Shown: positions 16,740 through 25,851, numbered from the stretch's first letter. The stretch: DNA of 64,000 nt from Flavobacterium sp. KMS (GCF_000813005.1 NZ_JSYP01000024.1:62001-126000), one strand, 5' to 3'. The notes: generated from the sequence alone by a model not told the origin. Translations and numbers: made by a program.

Positions 16740-19658
16740 TTATTTAATTTCAAGTGTCATTTTCCCTTTTAAGGTTTTACCCTTTGTCTTAATACGACCA
16801 CTACTATGTGGTGTTCCATAAAAAGGTTCTGATCCTGTATTGCTATAATCTGCAATTAGCCATTGTATGTGTTCATCTTGTAACCAGCTTCTGGAAGCTT
16901 GTGTTCCATCAGACAAGACTTTTATACTATTGCCTGTTTTATCTTGTAATACTGCCGATTTAATATGCCTTTTTGTCGAACGAAAATCATTGCTTCCTAA
17001 ATCATTAGTGTCATCTTTCCAATCTCCATTAGGTACAACTCCTACTTCTTCTACTCCGTTAACATGTTTTGCATTTAGCATTGTAGTACCTTCGTTTCTG
17101 GCAATATCATTTTCTGGATAAATAGTAAATTCTCCTTTTCGCTTCCAGCTTAACTGTTCAAATTGTTTTGGCAATTGTACCAACATTCCGTATTGATAAG
17201 GGCTCAAATCGACATCTCCATACTCGACTTCATAAGTTGTTTCTAATTTTCCATTATTTGTAAATAAATAAGATTGTTTTCCCTTAACATCGGTATAGGT
17301 TGTTTTCATATCTATTACAATTCCTTCCTTAGTTTGTTTCACGGTAAGATCTGTTGCAAACAAAGTATATAGAGGATAATTTTTTATTGGATAAATATTA
17401 TTCTGATATGTTTCTCCTGCTACATTGGGTTTTCCTCCATCTTCACTATTCATAGGTATCAAACAAAAAACGGGACCCTGTGTCATTATCGTCTGGTTGT
17501 TCTTTTTTACATTGGTAATAACACCTGTTATTTTATTAATAAGGTAACTTATTTCGCCTTGGTTTACAGTTATAGCCGATTCGTTTTCTGAGAAAGAAAG
17601 CGGTACTTTTTTATCTTCTAATTCTGTAATAGTTCCATTTTCATATTTCTCTTCATTTACTATGAATCCGCTTGAATCCTTAAACGAAATGTAAAACCCT
17701 TGCTCATTTTTATCTACAGGAATTCTTAAAATGCCTTCTCCACGCGCAGGAATAGCCGAAGAAATTAATTTAGAAATACCATTTGTTTTCACTTCTATTT
17801 TCAACTCTTTAAATGATGTAAAATCATAACGATTCTCCATTTTCAATTCTACATATCCTTTTGAAAGTGTTGCCCAATTTACATTGGTAATTCGTACAGG
17901 AGAATAGGCTTTCTTTACGCCATAATATTCTGGTTTTGTTCTACGCCAAGCGTCAAGAGGTCCCCAAGGTCCATATCCTACTATTCTGCCATCGGGCATA
18001 TGAAAAATATCATCGATACCGCTCCATATTGCTCCACCTAAATTCCCTTTATGTTTATAGATTGAATCATAAAATTGCACAAGAGGTTCGCTATAAGCAC
18101 TTCTTACTCCGGGATCTGTTACTAATTCTCTGCGATTATAAGTAGATAAATGGGCATATTCTCCAAACAAAGTAGGGCGAGAAATGGTATCGGTTACTTT
18201 AGGACCATTAATACCTGGGTAATGAATATTGGCTACATCTGCTTTACTACCTGCATTATTAAAAGTTCCCCAACATTGATCATGAAAACTAGTTGGTCTT
18301 GATTTATCCATTTGTTTTACAACTGCATTAACTTTTACCCAAAGCGGACTCCATCTGGATTCATTACCTAATGACCAAATAATAATAGAAGGATGATTGC
18401 GTCCTGCCAGTATATTATCCATATTGGCACGAACCATATAAAGAAGAAATTTTTCATCGGTATAACTCCATAATTTCCATATTGGCGAAGCATGATGTTC
18501 TATCCAGTTCAAAGAAGATTCACTTTCGACAAATAATCCTAACTCATCTGCAGCATTCAAAAATTCTTCTGATGGCGGATAATGCGACGTACGGATATAA
18601 TTACAATTGGCTTGCTTAAACAATTCAGCATCTTTTCTTTCTAATGTGGTCGAGATACTTCGTCCTGTTAATGGATGAATCGAATGACGGTTTACGCCAC
18701 GTAACTTTATTGGCTTACCATTTACAAAGAATTCATTTCCTTTAATAACAATTTGACGAAAGCCTACATTTTGCTCATTAGTTTGTTGTTTAATACCATT
18801 TACAAGTACAACTGTTTTTAATTTATACAAATAAGGATGTTCTGAATCCCAATGACGTGGCGTTTTAATCGCCAAGACCGTTTTTATATCGTTGTCACTA
18901 TTTGGGCCAATTTTATTTGAAAATGTCGAAGTCTTATTAGAAACAACTTTTCCAACTGCGTCTAATAATGTAAACTCGAGCTTAGCATTTGCTGGAACAG
19001 TTAAATTACTTGTAACTGTATTTTCTATAATTAATGAAGCGTCTTTATAGGATGCATCAAAAGTTGTATTAATGGTAACTGCCGAAATATGAAGTGGTGC
19101 TACTGCAAACAGGGTTACTTTTCTTAGTAATCCACCTACAGTATGACAAGCATATTGAGAGGTACAAGCCATGCGATCACTAATAGTTAAAGCCTGAACT
19201 TCGACTACCAGAATATCTTCTTTATAGCTTAGTTCATTAGTAATATCTACTTCAAAAGGAACAAAACTTCCTTCATGCTCTCCTACTGTTTTCCCATTTA
19301 TTTTTACCAAAGCATGAGAACTTACTGCATCAAAGCGAATCTTAATTTGCTTGCCTTTCCAATCTGCTGGTATATTTAATCGTTTAGTGTACAAAGCTGT
19401 TTGTCCTTCGCTTACACTATATCCTTGCATTTCCCATTCTCCGGGAACTTGAATACCTTTTGTTTTTTGAGGTTGCTCTTTTATATCAAATCCCCAATTC
19501 CCATTTAAAGAAACATTGGCGACAGAAACCCCGTCAACAGCCGAAGCAAAAGGGGTTAATACTGGAACATCAAAATTTAAAATACTCTTTGTTTGCGCAT
19601 TAGCCTGACTGATAAAAACAAAACAGCTTAGAAATGCTACAACTATACTTTTTTTCAT
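16740..19658 (-). CDS. GH2 glycosidase, beta-galactosidase-like
   Basis: Exported glycoside hydrolase of 972 aa with a signal peptide ending at SQANAQTKS. It has the GH2 sugar-binding jelly roll (to about residue 190), the immunoglobulin-like domain, the TIM barrel with GVNRHSIHPLTGRS and acid/base Glu in WSLGNESRW (about residue 431), and a C-terminal Bgal_small-like beta domain from about residue 690. The nucleophile Glu is in LFGEYAHLSTYNRRE (about 498), and the sequence after it differs from the EYAHAMGNS of LacZ. It most likely removes beta-linked galactose or a related sugar in the periplasm. GH2 also includes glucuronidases and mannosidases, so specificity is open. Confidence 0.88.
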   Translation of the reverse strand: MKKSIVVAFLSCFVFISQANAQTKSILNFDVPVLTPFASAVDGVSVANVSLNGNWGFDIKEQPQKTKGIQVPGEWEMQGYSVSEGQTALYTKRLNIPADWKGKQIKIRFDAVSSHALVKINGKTVGEHEGSFVPFEVDITNELSYKEDILVVEVQALTISDRMACTSQYACHTVGGLLRKVTLFAVAPLHISAVTINTTFDASYKDASLIIENTVTSNLTVPANAKLEFTLLDAVGKVVSNKTSTFSNKIGPNSDNDIKTVLAIKTPRHWDSEHPYLYKLKTVVLVNGIKQQTNEQNVGFRQIVIKGNEFFVNGKPIKLRGVNRHSIHPLTGRSISTTLERKDAELFKQANCNYIRTSHYPPSEEFLNAADELGLFVESESSLNWIEHHASPIWKLWSYTDEKFLLYMVRANMDNILAGRNHPSIIIWSLGNESRWSPLWVKVNAVVKQMDKSRPTSFHDQCWGTFNNAGSKADVANIHYPGINGPKVTDTISRPTLFGEYAHLSTYNRRELVTDPGVRSAYSEPLVQFYDSIYKHKGNLGGAIWSGIDDIFHMPDGRIVGYGPWGPLDAWRRTKPEYYGVKKAYSPVRITNVNWATLSKGYVELKMENRYDFTSFKELKIEVKTNGISKLISSAIPARGEGILRIPVDKNEQGFYISFKDSSGFIVNEEKYENGTITELEDKKVPLSFSENESAITVNQGEISYLINKITGVITNVKKNNQTIMTQGPVFCLIPMNSEDGGKPNVAGETYQNNIYPIKNYPLYTLFATDLTVKQTKEGIVIDMKTTYTDVKGKQSYLFTNNGKLETTYEVEYGDVDLSPYQYGMLVQLPKQFEQLSWKRKGEFTIYPENDIARNEGTTMLNAKHVNGVEEVGVVPNGDWKDDTNDLGSNDFRSTKRHIKSAVLQDKTGNSIKVLSDGTQASRSWLQDEHIQWLIADYSNTGSEPFYGTPHSSGRIKTKGKTLKGKMTLEIK

Positions 19659-19746
19659 TTTAAAAGAATTTAATATTATTACAAAACACTAATCAAGGCA
19701 AGAGAATAATCTCTAAAATAGTATCCTGACTTACTGCTTTTCACTT

Positions 19747-20439
19747 TTACATAATACCATAGGTATCAAAAGCTTCTTTTGTACTCATGCCTTCTTGTAT
19801 TTTTTTCTGCACAATTTTTTCACCTCTTGCTTTATCGATAGAAAGACGAAATACTTCTTCCTCTACTTCTCTTGGTACTACACAAACTCCATCTATATCT
19901 CCAAGAATAATATCGCCTGAATTTATGCGGACTCCTTTTAATTCTATTGGCACCCTAAAATCAATTACTTTCCCTCGGGGTGCTTGATCCTGAGCATAGC
20001 GTCCATAAGAAAATGACGGAAAATTTAATTCTAATATTCCTTTGGTATCTCGCGAATACCCATCGACAACTGCTCCTGCAGCACCTAATATTTGTGCGCG
20101 AGTTGCCATTAATTCTCCCCATAAAGCATAAGATGGAGACGAACCTGTACATACATATACTTCATTTTTTTTTAGATCATCCAAAGCTTCTAGCATCAAT
20201 CCAAAAGGTTTATTCAAAATAGGATTATTACTACTGGAATCAGAAACTACATCGGCTTCCAGTACTGTCATGGCACGGCCTATAACGAACATATCGTCAT
20301 GCAGAGGCTGTATTTGTGGGGGAAGAAATTGATTAAATAAACCCATTTTATCCATAATATCGCCTACTACAGCGGTGTAAAGTTCCTTACGGACAATATC
20401 AAAAAGTTCATCGTCATTCTTCCAAAATATAGTTTCCAT
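19747..20439 (-). CDS. RraA-like / HMG-CHA aldolase family protein
   Basis: Protein of 230 aa of the RraA fold. The family core is visible as GELMATRAQILGAAGAVVDGYSRD, with the Arg and Asp that bind metal and keto acid in this fold, and GDIILGDIDGVCVVP. True aldolases of the family (4-hydroxy-4-methyl-2-oxoglutarate aldolase) cleave 2-keto-4-hydroxy acids to pyruvate, while others regulate RNase E. Its place in the sugar operon, 88 bases before the GH2 gene, suggests an aldolase or decarboxylase acting on a sugar-derived keto acid. It would duplicate the role of the KDPG aldolase unless it takes an unphosphorylated substrate. Confidence is high for the family and low for the reaction. Confidence 0.8.
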   Translation of the reverse strand: METIFWKNDDELFDIVRKELYTAVVGDIMDKMGLFNQFLPPQIQPLHDDMFVIGRAMTVLEADVVSDSSSNNPILNKPFGLMLEALDDLKKNEVYVCTGSSPSYALWGELMATRAQILGAAGAVVDGYSRDTKGILELNFPSFSYGRYAQDQAPRGKVIDFRVPIELKGVRINSGDIILGDIDGVCVVPREVEEEVFRLSIDKARGEKIVQKKIQEGMSTKEAFDTYGIM

Positions 20440-20487
20440 ATCTGTTAATTTTAATTTATTTCTTGAATCAATTTATTATCGGAATGA

Positions 20488-22098
20488 TTAATACATTCCT
20501 ATTTCGGCAAGGGCTGCGAAATCCAAACCATCCCAAGCTGAGCTTGCAACGATTTTAAAATATCTGAAATTTTTTGGCGCAGAAAAGTCAAAATACTGTG
20601 AACCATTTACGTTAGCAAATGTATAAGTTCCTTCAAACGTAAAGTTTATGCCGTCAATGCTCGTAAAAAGTTCAACATTTTTTATTGCAGCAACTAACCC
20701 TCCTCTTTGTGTTATAGTAATTCCATGAGCAACATGAGCGGCTGTCATATCAATTACAAATTCGTGCGGATAAACTGCTACTGCACTAGACCATTTAGAT
20801 TGCCAATAAGTAGCGGCATTCCCATCAATTAAATTAGTAATTGGTCCATTGGGCGCAGGTTCATCAGTCGCTTCTTCGGAACTAAAAGAAACAGCCTTCC
20901 AACCTTGTTTACTAATTTCGTCTCGGGTACTGAAGTTTAATACAGGTACACCATTCAAAAAAGTATAGGAATAAATAGTCTCTATTACATTGCCATTCTC
21001 TTGTACAAGCATCACTTTTAACTCATAAGGAATATTATCGTTTTTAAATTCCAAATCAACAATGGGCATTTCAATATAAAAACGATTCGAACTCATGGGC
21101 TTTGATGTCCATGCAATGGCATTATAATCCTTATTAACTCCCGTGCCCTCATTATTTACATTAGGGTCATTAAAAAATAAAACTTCTTTAACGGCTAATG
21201 AACTATTGTATTTTCCTGAAACAACAATCACTCCTTTACTAGTATCATAGCTTGCTTGAATTTCTAGAATGGAAGCAGTACTTGTTCCATAATATGTTTT
21301 TTTATCATTATTAAAAATCTGATTAACATTTAGTACGGCACAATCTGCTGGGGTTAAAAATGTCTTAGAAACACCCCAAGTACTATTACCTCCCCACATT
21401 AATGCCATCCCTAGTGTTGCTTCAGATGAGAATTTTTGACGGTTATGAGGTAAATTCAAACCATGTCCCAATTCATGTATCATACCACCAATCCATTTGG
21501 AAGCTGTTGAACCTAATGTTCCTCCAGCTCCTAAATATTTTATATCCTGCTCAGGATAGTCGAGTGCAAAACAAAATTTACCATACCCATAAAAAGGAAC
21601 TCCTGCACCTTCGGCATTTCCCGTAGCAACATCAACTGTAGCTGGTAATATTACCAAATAATGATCTCCAGTAAATTCCGAAGGATGTCTCGTTTTGTAA
21701 TCATTAATTTCTTGTTGCACGACATCGGCTCCTCCACTATAAGGATATGCCGCTTTTCCTTTACTTCCTTTTATAACAATAAGTTTAATTCTTTTTTTTG
21801 CATCATCTTTTAACAGCCCGAAAGTTTTGTTTCCGTACCCGTTGCGTTGCATTTCTGTACCAAAAAAATCTTGTGCCTGTAAGAGTATTTCACTTACTCG
21901 GCGATGGTAATCTACAGGTTCGGTTACATCATTAGGAATAAAATAAACGACGTTAAGATTATGCGCCTTGTCGCTGGTGTAATTAAATACTCCTTCCTGT
22001 AAAACTGGCATTATAGGACTAGAGTCGTCTTTGGAACAAGAAAAAAGGCCACTTATAAAAAATAGCGACAGTACAAGGGTAAAATTTTGCTTCATCAT
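20488..22098 (-). CDS. Lipoprotein with metzincin-like zinc motif and discoidin (F5/8 type C) domain
   Basis: Lipoprotein of 536 aa with signal peptide and lipobox ISGLFSC. The N-terminal half contains GGMIHELGHGLNLPHN around residue 205, an HExxHxxxxxH zinc motif, with a possible Met-turn in LGMALMW shortly after. The C-terminal part (about 395-536), with LIDGNAATYWQSKWSS and FRYFKIVASS, is a discoidin/CBM32-like carbohydrate-binding domain. It thus looks like a surface metallopeptidase that attaches to glycans or glycoproteins. It is the first minus-strand gene of the sugar locus, 48 bases before the RraA-like gene. The peptidase family is not one I can name, and activity is not proven by the motif alone. 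Confidence 0.78.
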   Translation of the reverse strand: MMKQNFTLVLSLFFISGLFSCSKDDSSPIMPVLQEGVFNYTSDKAHNLNVVYFIPNDVTEPVDYHRRVSEILLQAQDFFGTEMQRNGYGNKTFGLLKDDAKKRIKLIVIKGSKGKAAYPYSGGADVVQQEINDYKTRHPSEFTGDHYLVILPATVDVATGNAEGAGVPFYGYGKFCFALDYPEQDIKYLGAGGTLGSTASKWIGGMIHELGHGLNLPHNRQKFSSEATLGMALMWGGNSTWGVSKTFLTPADCAVLNVNQIFNNDKKTYYGTSTASILEIQASYDTSKGVIVVSGKYNSSLAVKEVLFFNDPNVNNEGTGVNKDYNAIAWTSKPMSSNRFYIEMPIVDLEFKNDNIPYELKVMLVQENGNVIETIYSYTFLNGVPVLNFSTRDEISKQGWKAVSFSSEEATDEPAPNGPITNLIDGNAATYWQSKWSSAVAVYPHEFVIDMTAAHVAHGITITQRGGLVAAIKNVELFTSIDGINFTFEGTYTFANVNGSQYFDFSAPKNFRYFKIVASSAWDGLDFAALAEIGMY

Positions 22099-22424
22099 TT
22101 TAAGTTAATTTAGGGTCAATACTAGTAATCTACACACTCGTCTATTTAAAAAAACTTAGAATCTAACAACTCTCAATCTCTTTCATTATAAGATTGATGC
22201 TTTTTTCATCTGTAACAATCAATATAAATTCAATCTATTACACTTCACTTATTATTTAATTAATTACCGACTTAAATGCAATTCAAAACTACATCAATAA
22301 CCTTTTTAACTATTTACACTAACTTAATTAATACTTAAACAATTTTAATCATTTTAACTTATTATAGAAATATTATATCTAATATTGTTTAAGTCAAGCT
22401 ATATCAATTATTTAATAATTCCTT
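22099..22424. other. Divergent regulatory gap between the sugar locus and its AraC gene
   Basis: No gene in 326 AT-rich bases. It must contain the promoters for the lipoprotein-to-aldolase genes (minus) and for AraC (plus). A minus-strand TAGTTTTG (22284-22291) matches the -7 consensus TAnnTTTG but has no clear TTG at the right distance, so it is only a candidate. Confidence 0.35.
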
Positions 22425-23303
22425 ATGAAAGCAGTATTAATTGAATTACCTAATCAACATTCCTCATTAATTAGCATCAAAAAAGTTAAAGAACATGATT
22501 TTAATGCTACCCTACATTATCATGATTTTTGCGAATTAAGTTTTGTTAAAAGAAGCAGTGGAAAAAGAATTATTGGAGATAGTATAACAAACTTTAATGA
22601 TGGAGATTTGGTTCTAATGAGTCCAAATTTACCTCATATGTGGTATGGAGATGTAGAGATGCATAATAATAGGGTAAATAAATCTGTTGAGGCTATTGTT
22701 ACTTATTTTCCAATTAATTTCTTCGAAAAAATATGCTCCGATGATGAAGATTTATCAAAAAAAAGAGCCTTGTTTGAAAAAGCTAAAAGAGGCATGTGCT
22801 TTACTGGAAAAGCAAGAAAAAAAATGACCAAACATTTAGAAAAAATGCTCCATCTGGGTGGCCTGCCTCAAATAATTGAGTTCCTAAAAATCGTAAACAT
22901 AATGCTTAACACAGATGAGTATGAACTCCTTGCCGGATTAGGCTATAACCATACTTATAATGAAAAAGATACAGAAAGAATGAATCAGGTTTATAAATAT
23001 ATCATGATGAATTTTACAAAACCTATTTCCCTGGAAACTATTGCTTCTGTGGCTCATATGACTCCTCCGGCATTTTGCAATTTTTTTAAAAAAAGGGCAC
23101 AAAAGTCTTTTACGAGATTTTTAAATGAATTAAGAACAGGACATGCCTGCAAACTTTTACAAAACGAAAAATTATCAATATCAGACGTCTGTTATGAAAG
23201 TGGATACCAAAATTTTGTCAACTTTAATAAGTATTTTAAACAAATAATAGGTAAAACACCAAGTACCTATCGAAAAGAGTTTGTTACTATACGTAATTTC
23301 TAA
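22425..23303 (+). CDS. AraC-family regulator with cupin sensor domain
   Basis: Transcription factor of 292 aa. The N-terminal half is a cupin-like sensor (LHYHDFCELSFVKRSSGKRIIGD, FNDGDLVLMSPNLPHMW). The C-terminal 100 residues hold two helix-turn-helix motifs (ISLETIASVAHMTPPAFCNFFKKR and ISDVCYESGYQNFVNFNKYFKQ, then GKTPSTYRKEF). It is transcribed divergently from the minus-strand sugar catabolic genes, so it is the best candidate for their activator, with a sugar or sugar acid as inducer. No operator could be defined. Confidence 0.9.
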   Translation: MKAVLIELPNQHSSLISIKKVKEHDFNATLHYHDFCELSFVKRSSGKRIIGDSITNFNDGDLVLMSPNLPHMWYGDVEMHNNRVNKSVEAIVTYFPINFFEKICSDDEDLSKKRALFEKAKRGMCFTGKARKKMTKHLEKMLHLGGLPQIIEFLKIVNIMLNTDEYELLAGLGYNHTYNEKDTERMNQVYKYIMMNFTKPISLETIASVAHMTPPAFCNFFKKRAQKSFTRFLNELRTGHACKLLQNEKLSISDVCYESGYQNFVNFNKYFKQIIGKTPSTYRKEFVTIRNF

Positions 23304-23346
23304 GGAACTTGATTTTATACGCCAAAAGGATTCTAATTTATTAATT

Positions 23347-23487
23347 TTAACACATAGAAACATAGGTCTTGTACGCACAAAAAAGGCGTTTCACTTGTTT
23401 TTAAATACATATAGCTAGCTATGCGAAGGGAATGTATTTCTTTTTGTTCTCTTTTTTACACATAAAAGCTATGTTTCTATCTGTTAA
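23347..23487. repeat. Inverted pair of a dispersed 19-bp repeat
   Basis: TTAACACATAGAAACATAG (23347-23365) is repeated in reverse as CTATGTTTCTATCTGTTAA (23469-23487) with one mismatch and 103 bases between. A further copy of the second form is at 26680-26698. The 458-base gap 23304-23761 contains no convincing gene; the rest of it holds another repeat (23534-23581) and a fragment of the 9340-9770 repeat at 23704. Confidence 0.75.
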
Positions 23488-23533
23488 ATATTTTTTCACG
23501 ACCCGAGCGAAGCGAATAGACGCAGTAATTGCA

Positions 23534-23581
23534 TCCAACGGGTTAATTTTAATCGTAACCCACTGTTTCAACCGTGCGATA
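23534..23581. repeat. REP-like CAACGG/CAACCG element
   Basis: CCAACGGGTT and CACTGTTTCAACCGTGCGAT match, with a few changes, the pair of palindromes at 52029-52093. This is a dispersed palindromic element, not a gene. Confidence 0.6.
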
Positions 23582-23761
23582 GAAATTGTAATAATGCATG
23601 TGCTCCAATGGTTAAAGCTACTTGGCAATGTTTATAATATGCTATTTTTACAAACTGAATACACTACTTTTTTTGGAATTCGGATTAAATGGAAATTTTT
23701 TAATTGAGAGTAAATACTCAACTATTTACTGGTACTAAAAACTGAGACTGAATACTGAATA

Positions 23762-24601
23762 TTAAAGACGTCGAACTTCCTTAGGATTTAATCCTGTTTG
23801 TTTTTTTAGGAATTTATTAAAATGACTTACATCCGAAAATCCAAATTCATTACTTATTTCTTTCATTAAAGCATTGCTGTGTTTAAGGCGATTTTCTATT
23901 AATTTATATTTATAATCATCGATATATTTCTTTATAGAACCTCCTGTTTGTCGCTTAAACAAGCTACTTAAATGATTGGGTGCCATATTAAAAAAACCTG
24001 ATAAAACCGTTAAGTTTAAATTAGTAGGCACACGAATTTCTTTATGGATGTAATTCATAATTCCGACCAATAAGCCTTCATTCAAAACCATATTAGTTCC
24101 TAATGATTCAAAAGCATTTTTCTTAATTACAGCAAATACACTTCGTATTAAATAAAGAAGCACCTCATTAGATCCGTTCTGGCTACCTCCATCCCACTCG
24201 CTCACAATCAATCGCATAAGGTGATTTATTTTATCTAACTCTTGAGGAGAATTAACCAGTTTGCCATCTGAGGTATTGCTTATACCAAGCAACTGATCCA
24301 GCACTTTATTCCATTCGTTTTTGGCAGTATCAGATGAAGTTCCGTCGAGATAGCGATTATTAAATTTTAATACACTAAACTCCGTTTCTTTATCGATTAT
24401 AAAAAGATGATAATCAGATGGGCATAATAAGAATACGCAAGGTCCTTTATATGTGACTTCTCCTCCATTTAATTGATGCAAACCACTACCAGAATGAATA
24501 AAAACCAACTCAAAATGATTGTGATTATGCACAGGAAACGGCCAGGTTTCGGTCGTAAAATGCCGAATAAATAAAGGAGTATGTTGGATAAAACGTTCCA
24601 A
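23762..24601 (-). CDS. AraC-family regulator
   Basis: Transcription factor of 279 aa. The N-terminal cupin-like domain is seen in FPVHNHNHFELVFIHSGSGLHQLNGGEVTYKGPCVFLLCPSDYH. The C-terminus has the double helix-turn-helix with LNLTVLSGFFNMAPNHLSSLFKRQTGG and LMKEISNEFGFSDVSHFNKFLKKQTGLNPKEVRRL. It is divergent from an MFS exporter, with 83 bases between the two starts that contain repeated and inverted half-sites, so it probably controls that exporter and itself. The ligand is unknown. In-frame starts further upstream are shadows; the ATG at 24601 fits the domain start. Confidence 0.88.
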   Translation of the reverse strand: MERFIQHTPLFIRHFTTETWPFPVHNHNHFELVFIHSGSGLHQLNGGEVTYKGPCVFLLCPSDYHLFIIDKETEFSVLKFNNRYLDGTSSDTAKNEWNKVLDQLLGISNTSDGKLVNSPQELDKINHLMRLIVSEWDGGSQNGSNEVLLYLIRSVFAVIKKNAFESLGTNMVLNEGLLVGIMNYIHKEIRVPTNLNLTVLSGFFNMAPNHLSSLFKRQTGGSIKKYIDDYKYKLIENRLKHSNALMKEISNEFGFSDVSHFNKFLKKQTGLNPKEVRRL

Positions 24602-24631
24602 ATGATTGTTGTTTTTTTACAAAAATAGAGT

Positions 24632-24672
24632 TTAAAAGTACAATTTTTACTTTTAAGAGTACAATAGCTTTG
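24632..24672. promoter_or_regulatory. AraC/MFS intergenic operator and promoter
   Basis: TTAAAAGTA (24632-24640) and TACTTTTAA (24648-24656) form a perfect 9-bp inverted repeat. GTACAAT occurs twice in direct orientation (24638, 24659). TAGCTTTG (24665-24672) matches the -7 consensus for the plus-strand MFS gene, whose ATG lies 12 bases on. The sites suit the adjacent AraC regulator, but binding is inferred. Confidence 0.5.
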
Positions 24673-24684
24673 CAAAAAAAGTTT

Positions 24685-25851
24685 ATGACAAAAACCAGTT
24701 TCAAACCAGCGGTGATTCCGCTTATGGCAGTTTCAGCCGGAGTAATCGTAGCCAATATATATTACAACCAACCCATATTACAAACAATAGCTTTATCACT
24801 TAAAGTTACCGAAACCCAAATCGGGAAAATTTCCATGCTTTCGCAATTAGGATATGGACTTGGAATGTTCTTTTTACTTCCGCTTGGCGATAAAGTCAAC
24901 CGTAAGAATCTTATACTTTTATTGTGCGGATTATTGGTACTTACTTTGTTTTTTATAACATTGACATCTTCATTAACAGCCTTATATATACTCAGTTTTT
25001 TTGTTGGACTTTTCTCTACTCCTGCTCAAATTATATTACCAATGGCAGCAACATTGGGCAAAGAAAACAGAGGTAAAAATGTGGGGGTAGTTTTCAGCGG
25101 AATTTTGGTAGGGATATTAGGAGCGCGGGTTATTAGTGGTTTCATAACCGAATTACTAGGTTGGCGCTATGTTTTTGGAATTTCGGGATTAATGGTTCTT
25201 TTGGTTACGCTTATGCTAAAGTTATACTTGCCCGAAGTACCTTCAAAATTCAAAGGCAGTTATTTCCATCTTATAAAATCAACATTGGCACTCATACCCA
25301 AATACCCTGTTTTACGCCAAACAGCACTTTTAGGATCATTTACATTTGGTGTGTTTTGTTCCTTCTGGACAACGCTTACATTCCATCTTAGCAGCGCGCC
25401 TTTAAACTACCATTCGGGCATAATAGGATTGTTTGGATTAATCGCCATTGGTGGTGCATTGGTCGCACCGTATTTTGGCAAAATAGCCGATAAGGGCAAT
25501 GTACGACGCTCTTTATTAACTACAGTTTCTATGATTATAGGCAGCATTATCCTTATAAAAATCTTCCCATATTCTATTCCTGTGTTAATTCTTAGTGTTT
25601 TCTTCTTAGATATTGGTGTACAAGCAACCCAAATTACCAATTTTACACGTATATATAGTTTACACGAAGAAGCACATAGCAGACTGAATACCATATACAT
25701 GACTACTTATTTTATAGGTGCCGCAGTAGGTACTTACTTCGGACTTTTAAGTTGGAAGTTAGGAAAATGGGATATGGCTACCTCGCAAATGCTTTTATGG
25801 AGTATTATTGCATTAATAATAGTAATTTTTTCAAACAAACGTAAAGCATGA
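24685..25851 (+). CDS. MFS transporter (drug/metabolite exporter type)
   Basis: Inner-membrane transporter of 388 aa with 12 predicted helices. The start MTKTSFKPAVIPLMAVSAGV leads into helix 1, and the loop 2-3 motif GLGMFFLLPLGDKVNRKNLI is the MFS motif A. The family around this sequence (YNQPILQTIALSL) is that of DHA1-like exporters. I use the ATG at 24685; the TTG at 24670 overlaps the promoter -7 box and cannot be the start if that promoter is used. It is divergent from an AraC regulator and overlaps the next gene by 4 bases. The substrate is unknown. Confidence 0.88.
   Translation: MTKTSFKPAVIPLMAVSAGVIVANIYYNQPILQTIALSLKVTETQIGKISMLSQLGYGLGMFFLLPLGDKVNRKNLILLLCGLLVLTLFFITLTSSLTALYILSFFVGLFSTPAQIILPMAATLGKENRGKNVGVVFSGILVGILGARVISGFITELLGWRYVFGISGLMVLLVTLMLKLYLPEVPSKFKGSYFHLIKSTLALIPKYPVLRQTALLGSFTFGVFCSFWTTLTFHLSSAPLNYHSGIIGLFGLIAIGGALVAPYFGKIADKGNVRRSLLTTVSMIIGSIILIKIFPYSIPVLILSVFFLDIGVQATQITNFTRIYSLHEEAHSRLNTIYMTTYFIGAAVGTYFGLLSWKLGKWDMATSQMLLWSIIALIIVIFSNKRKA

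Noticed and set aside
23419-23707. Two overlapping short ORFs on both strands
   Set aside because: They lie in a repeat region with REP-like elements, have no recognised domain or good start, and code in opposite strands.
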